Shown one piece after another: positions 61,590 to 64,000 of a stretch of DNA of 64,000 nucleotides. Source of the DNA: Lumnitzera littorea (lineage: Eukaryota > Streptophyta > Magnoliopsida > Myrtales > Combretaceae); NCBI GenBank assembly GCA_024138015.1, contig JAMXBB010000008.1:5350107-5414106 (forward strand). Direction: 5' to 3'. Under the pieces are notes generated by a model, which saw nothing but the letters and a program-made list of their open reading frames with translations, ran no database searches and was not told the DNA's origin. Within the stretch, counting starts at the first letter, position 1; each line of letters opens with the position of its first letter. The position numbers and the translations under genes were made by a program.

Positions 61590-62300
61590 GTTCTTAATCT
61601 GCAGGATCTTGGTGATGCTCTACGAAGGGAACTCAACTAAGAGACTCCTCACTTTCTCTAAGTATCTTACTATGGTGTTGTCCTTGGCCTCATATTCACC
61701 CCAAACTTGCTAGATGATGAGCATTGAGTCTTAAAAAACTTATAGGTACTCGATACTAATTTCCCTGACCAGCTATTAAAGCCTCGTATTCTAATTCATT
61801 ATTGCTAATGTCAAACTCGAACTCAAGGGCATAGCAAGTGGTGATCTTGTGCGGTCTGGTTCCATTAACATAGAGAGTCCACATTAGCTTGTCATCCCTT
61901 AGTGGTGCTTCCTCATCTCCTGTGTATTATACTACAAAGTTAGCCAGCACTTGTACCTTGTAGGCCATTCGTGGTTAATATTGGATGCCATATGTGCTTA
62001 GCTTTATCGCGTACTTACACTATCTATCTAGACCTATTAGGCTTTTGCAATAGTGTGTGTAGTGGATGATCTATTAGCACGATAATTTAGTATGCCTGGA
62101 AGTAAGGCTTAAGTTGACGTACCGAGATGACGACAACTGGGACAAATATTTTTGCTTTGGTGTACTTGATCTTAGGCCTATGGAGAATATGATTAACATA
62201 ATATACGGGCCTATGCTCTTTCCCTTCTACTCTAACTAGCATAAAGGAGAGTATTTGGTCACTAACAGTTAGATATAAATACAAGTCATCTCTTGGAACA
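61590..62300 (-). pseudogene. Gypsy RNase H followed by a second, archaeal-type-like RNase H
   Basis: The first domain (62087-62284) reads LYLTVSDQILSFMLVR..RPVYYVNHIL on the minus strand, the usual gypsy RNase H. The second (about 61930-61590) includes DKLMWTLYVNGT, CYALEFEFDISNNELEYEAL and VWGEYEAKD. An additional RNase H after the first is diagnostic for the Tat lineage. Stops are scattered in both. In the second, the expected catalytic DG is NG. Confidence 0.75.
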
Positions 62301-62399
62301 AGCTTGGAAAGGACAGGAAGGTATGTGAAGAAGTTCTGCTACTCCTTAAAGGGTATTGCACACTAGGGAGTCCATTCAAAATCCTTCGAATTCTTAAGG

Positions 62400-63190
62400 A
62401 TTTTGAAGAGCTCAATGCATTTATCTACACTCCTAGAGATAAACTTGCTTAATACAATTACCATGCCATGAGCTTTTATACGTCTTTGAATGAAGAAGGA
62501 GGCTTCATATCCTTGCTGGCTTGTATCTTCTTGGGGTTGGCCTTGATTCCTCTCTAGGTAACTAGGAAGCTTAGCAACTTACTGGAGCTGACCCTAAATA
62601 TGCACTTCTAAGGGTTCAATTTCATGTCATACTTTCTCATCTAGTCGAAGGCTTCTTGCAAGTCCTTAACATGATTACCTAACTGCTTGCTCTTAATGAT
62701 CATTTTGTCGATATATACCTTTATATTCCACTTAAGTTGGGACTTGAGCAACTTAGTCACCATATGCTGATATGTTGCCCAACATTTTTGAAGCTAAAGG
62801 GCGTGACTAGGTAGCAGTAGGTGCTAAATCGATGATAAAGGAGGTATGGACTTTGTCCTTCGAGTCCATCTTGATTTAGTTATAACCCAATAAGGTATCC
62901 ATAAAGTTGAGTAGAGCACGTCCTAATGTAAAATCAATTATCTGGTTGATCTTAAGGAGAGGGAAGCAATCCTTTGGGTAGGCTTTGTTGAGGTTAGTGT
63001 AATCGATACACATACGTCACTTCCTAGAGTTCTTTTTTACCAACACTACGTTGGTAAGCCAAGTTAAATACTTCTCCTCTCTAATAAAGCCGACCTTAAG
63101 TAGCTTTTGTACCTCTTCCTCTATAGTGGCCTACCTTTCAGATGTTAAATGCCTTTTCTTTTGCTTAACATGTTGTTCATTAGTGTTAAT
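62400..63190 (-). pseudogene. Gypsy reverse transcriptase, inactive
   Basis: Minus-strand trace: TYCYLVTPFSFKNVG, then a one-base loss, then ATYQHMVTKLLKSQL and VYIDKMIIKSKQLGNHVKDL, then MRKYDMKLNP*KC and ANPKK. The catalytic YVDD motif is YIDK (62695-62715), so the second Asp is lost. Stops are frequent. Order and motifs are those of Ty3/gypsy RT. Confidence 0.85.
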
Positions 63191-63359
63191 ATTGAGGCTG
63201 TAGTTATTAGGTCACCAAGTGAACCTATCTCACCTGACTTGCCTTTCTTAGCCAGCTCCTCCTATGGGCCGATCTTTAAAGAGAAGAAATCATTAGCTTT
63301 GGTAACCTTGACATAAAGCTCTCAAGAGAGCTTCTGATTACACCTACAAATTTCTACCC

Positions 63360-64000
63360 TAATGGGGGATCGAGAACTTTGATTTCAGGTGGAGGGATGA
63401 GGTGATGACTTCAAAAGCATTTAATCTCGGTCATCCTAAGAGAGCATTGTAAGGGGATAAGTAGTGATTACAATGAACTCTACTAGCTATCGGGTGACAT
63501 TGCCATCATTGCTAAGCTCCACGTTGAGAGTGATGATACCTTTGGCTTGGATGGTTCCCTCATTGAAGCTTATGAGGTCATGTTGGTAAGGCTTCATTTT
63601 AATGGGTAGCTTCTTCCTCATTCTGTTGTACATGTGTTTGAAGAGGATGTCGATCTTAAGGACCTCAAAGTTTGTGATTCTTACCCTAATTACAAGGGCA
63701 TCTTAGTGAGGGGCTATCTATCCCCTCTAGGTCCTTGTTGGATAAGGAGATTAAAGTGTTAATCTTCTACCCCTTTTCCCTAACAATCAGCAGCTCGGAC
63801 GGGGCGTTAGTCGAGTTGTTGGTGCTTAGCTAGCTCCTTAGGTATGCCTTCTTAATGATTATGTTGATGACACCATTGGGGGCTCGATCATTGCGGCAAT
63901 TTTCATTTTGTTCTATTTGAGTGCCTTTGGTTTACTATCTTCGAGGTGCCCTATCTTCATCATTATTGGAATGGTTGTCATTGCTTTGCGGGGAAACAGA
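63360..64000 (-). pseudogene. Gypsy protease and gag-protease linker
   Basis: On the minus strand, PNGVINIIIKKAYL (near 63870) matches the linker before the protease (usual GVINTI). DALVIRVRITNFEV and DILFKHMYNRMRKKLPIK (63590-63700) follow, as around a retropepsin active site. The DNGSS-type catalytic motif itself seems to be deleted between those two pieces. IITLNVELSNDGNVTR and LVEFIVITTYP (about 63450-63540) are the C-terminal strands. Gag proper lies beyond the window. Confidence 0.7.

Larger units (their letters stand above)
54923..64000 (-). mobile_element. Ty3/gypsy retrotransposon, Tat lineage, truncated by the window edge
   Basis: Order on the minus strand: protease (63740-63360), RT (63190-62400), RNase H (62300-61960), second RNase H (61930-61590), integrase (61300-60327), tandem repeats (60053-59783), additional ORF in antisense (59340-56372), polypurine tract, LTR. 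The dual RNase H and the antisense ORF between integrase and 3' LTR are traits of the Tat lineage (Grande, Retand and relatives). Only gag, primer-binding site and 5' LTR are missing; they should lie right of 64000. The insertion split the LINE at its left edge. Stops throughout show it cannot move. Confidence 0.8.

Noticed and set aside
1..64000. CRISPR arrays, operons, riboswitches
   Set aside because: No spaced identical repeats of CRISPR size were seen, and the sequence is plant nuclear DNA in which operons and bacterial regulatory elements are not expected.

Overview
This is AT-rich plant nuclear DNA. Short introns (79-127 bp) in an HMG-box gene, plant-type repeats (a tRNA-type SINE, an L1-type LINE, Ty3/gypsy and copia LTRs, hAT-like elements) and the angiosperm 3xHMG-box protein family point to a eudicot chromosome arm; the species cannot be named from the sequence. 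Coding density is very low. I support one clearly intact gene, one probable small gene of unknown family, and several broken genes; most of the rest is transposable-element debris.

Left third (1-25 kb). An hAT-like relic lies at 0.1-0.9 kb. An 89/90-bp tandem repeat (6.35-6.63 kb) precedes the main gene, a nine-exon minus-strand gene (7503-9775) for a 508-residue nuclear protein with three HMG boxes, with a good mitosis-type (MSA) promoter motif about 140 bp upstream. Next is an intron-bearing pseudogene of the WD40 protein WDR82/SWD2 (11952-14679), with several stops and frameshifts and a SINE inside one intron. Two solo LTRs follow: 15597-16548 (near-perfect 5-bp target duplication, with the empty target visible in a neighbouring tandem copy) and 18741-21807 (perfect duplication AATAC). 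A copia-type LTR-like block spans about 22255-24182.

Middle (25-53 kb). Mostly unassignable AT-rich DNA, with a cluster of telomere-like AGGGTTT words (31.0-31.9 kb) and a decayed gypsy gag region (about 35.5-38.4 kb). At 40877-41707 is a probable two-exon gene for a 165-residue membrane protein I do not recognise. Pieces of it and its flanks recur at 44.85-45.07, 45.4-45.84, 46.06-46.23 and 48.9-49.2 kb, so this is a small decayed duplication cluster. Several MITE/hAT-like elements follow, the best being 51150-52013 with a perfect 8-bp target duplication.

Right end (53-64 kb). A minus-strand LINE ORF2 remnant (53460-54905) abuts the 3' LTR (54923-55477) of a large minus-strand Ty3/gypsy element that runs off the window. 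Reading on the minus strand the order is protease, RT, RNase H, a second RNase H, integrase, a 3-copy ~90-bp tandem repeat, an additional ORF in antisense (plus strand, 56372-about 59340), polypurine tract, 3' LTR. This order is that of the Tat lineage. The copy is dead: RT and integrase catalytic residues are changed and many stops replace Gln/Arg/Trp codons.
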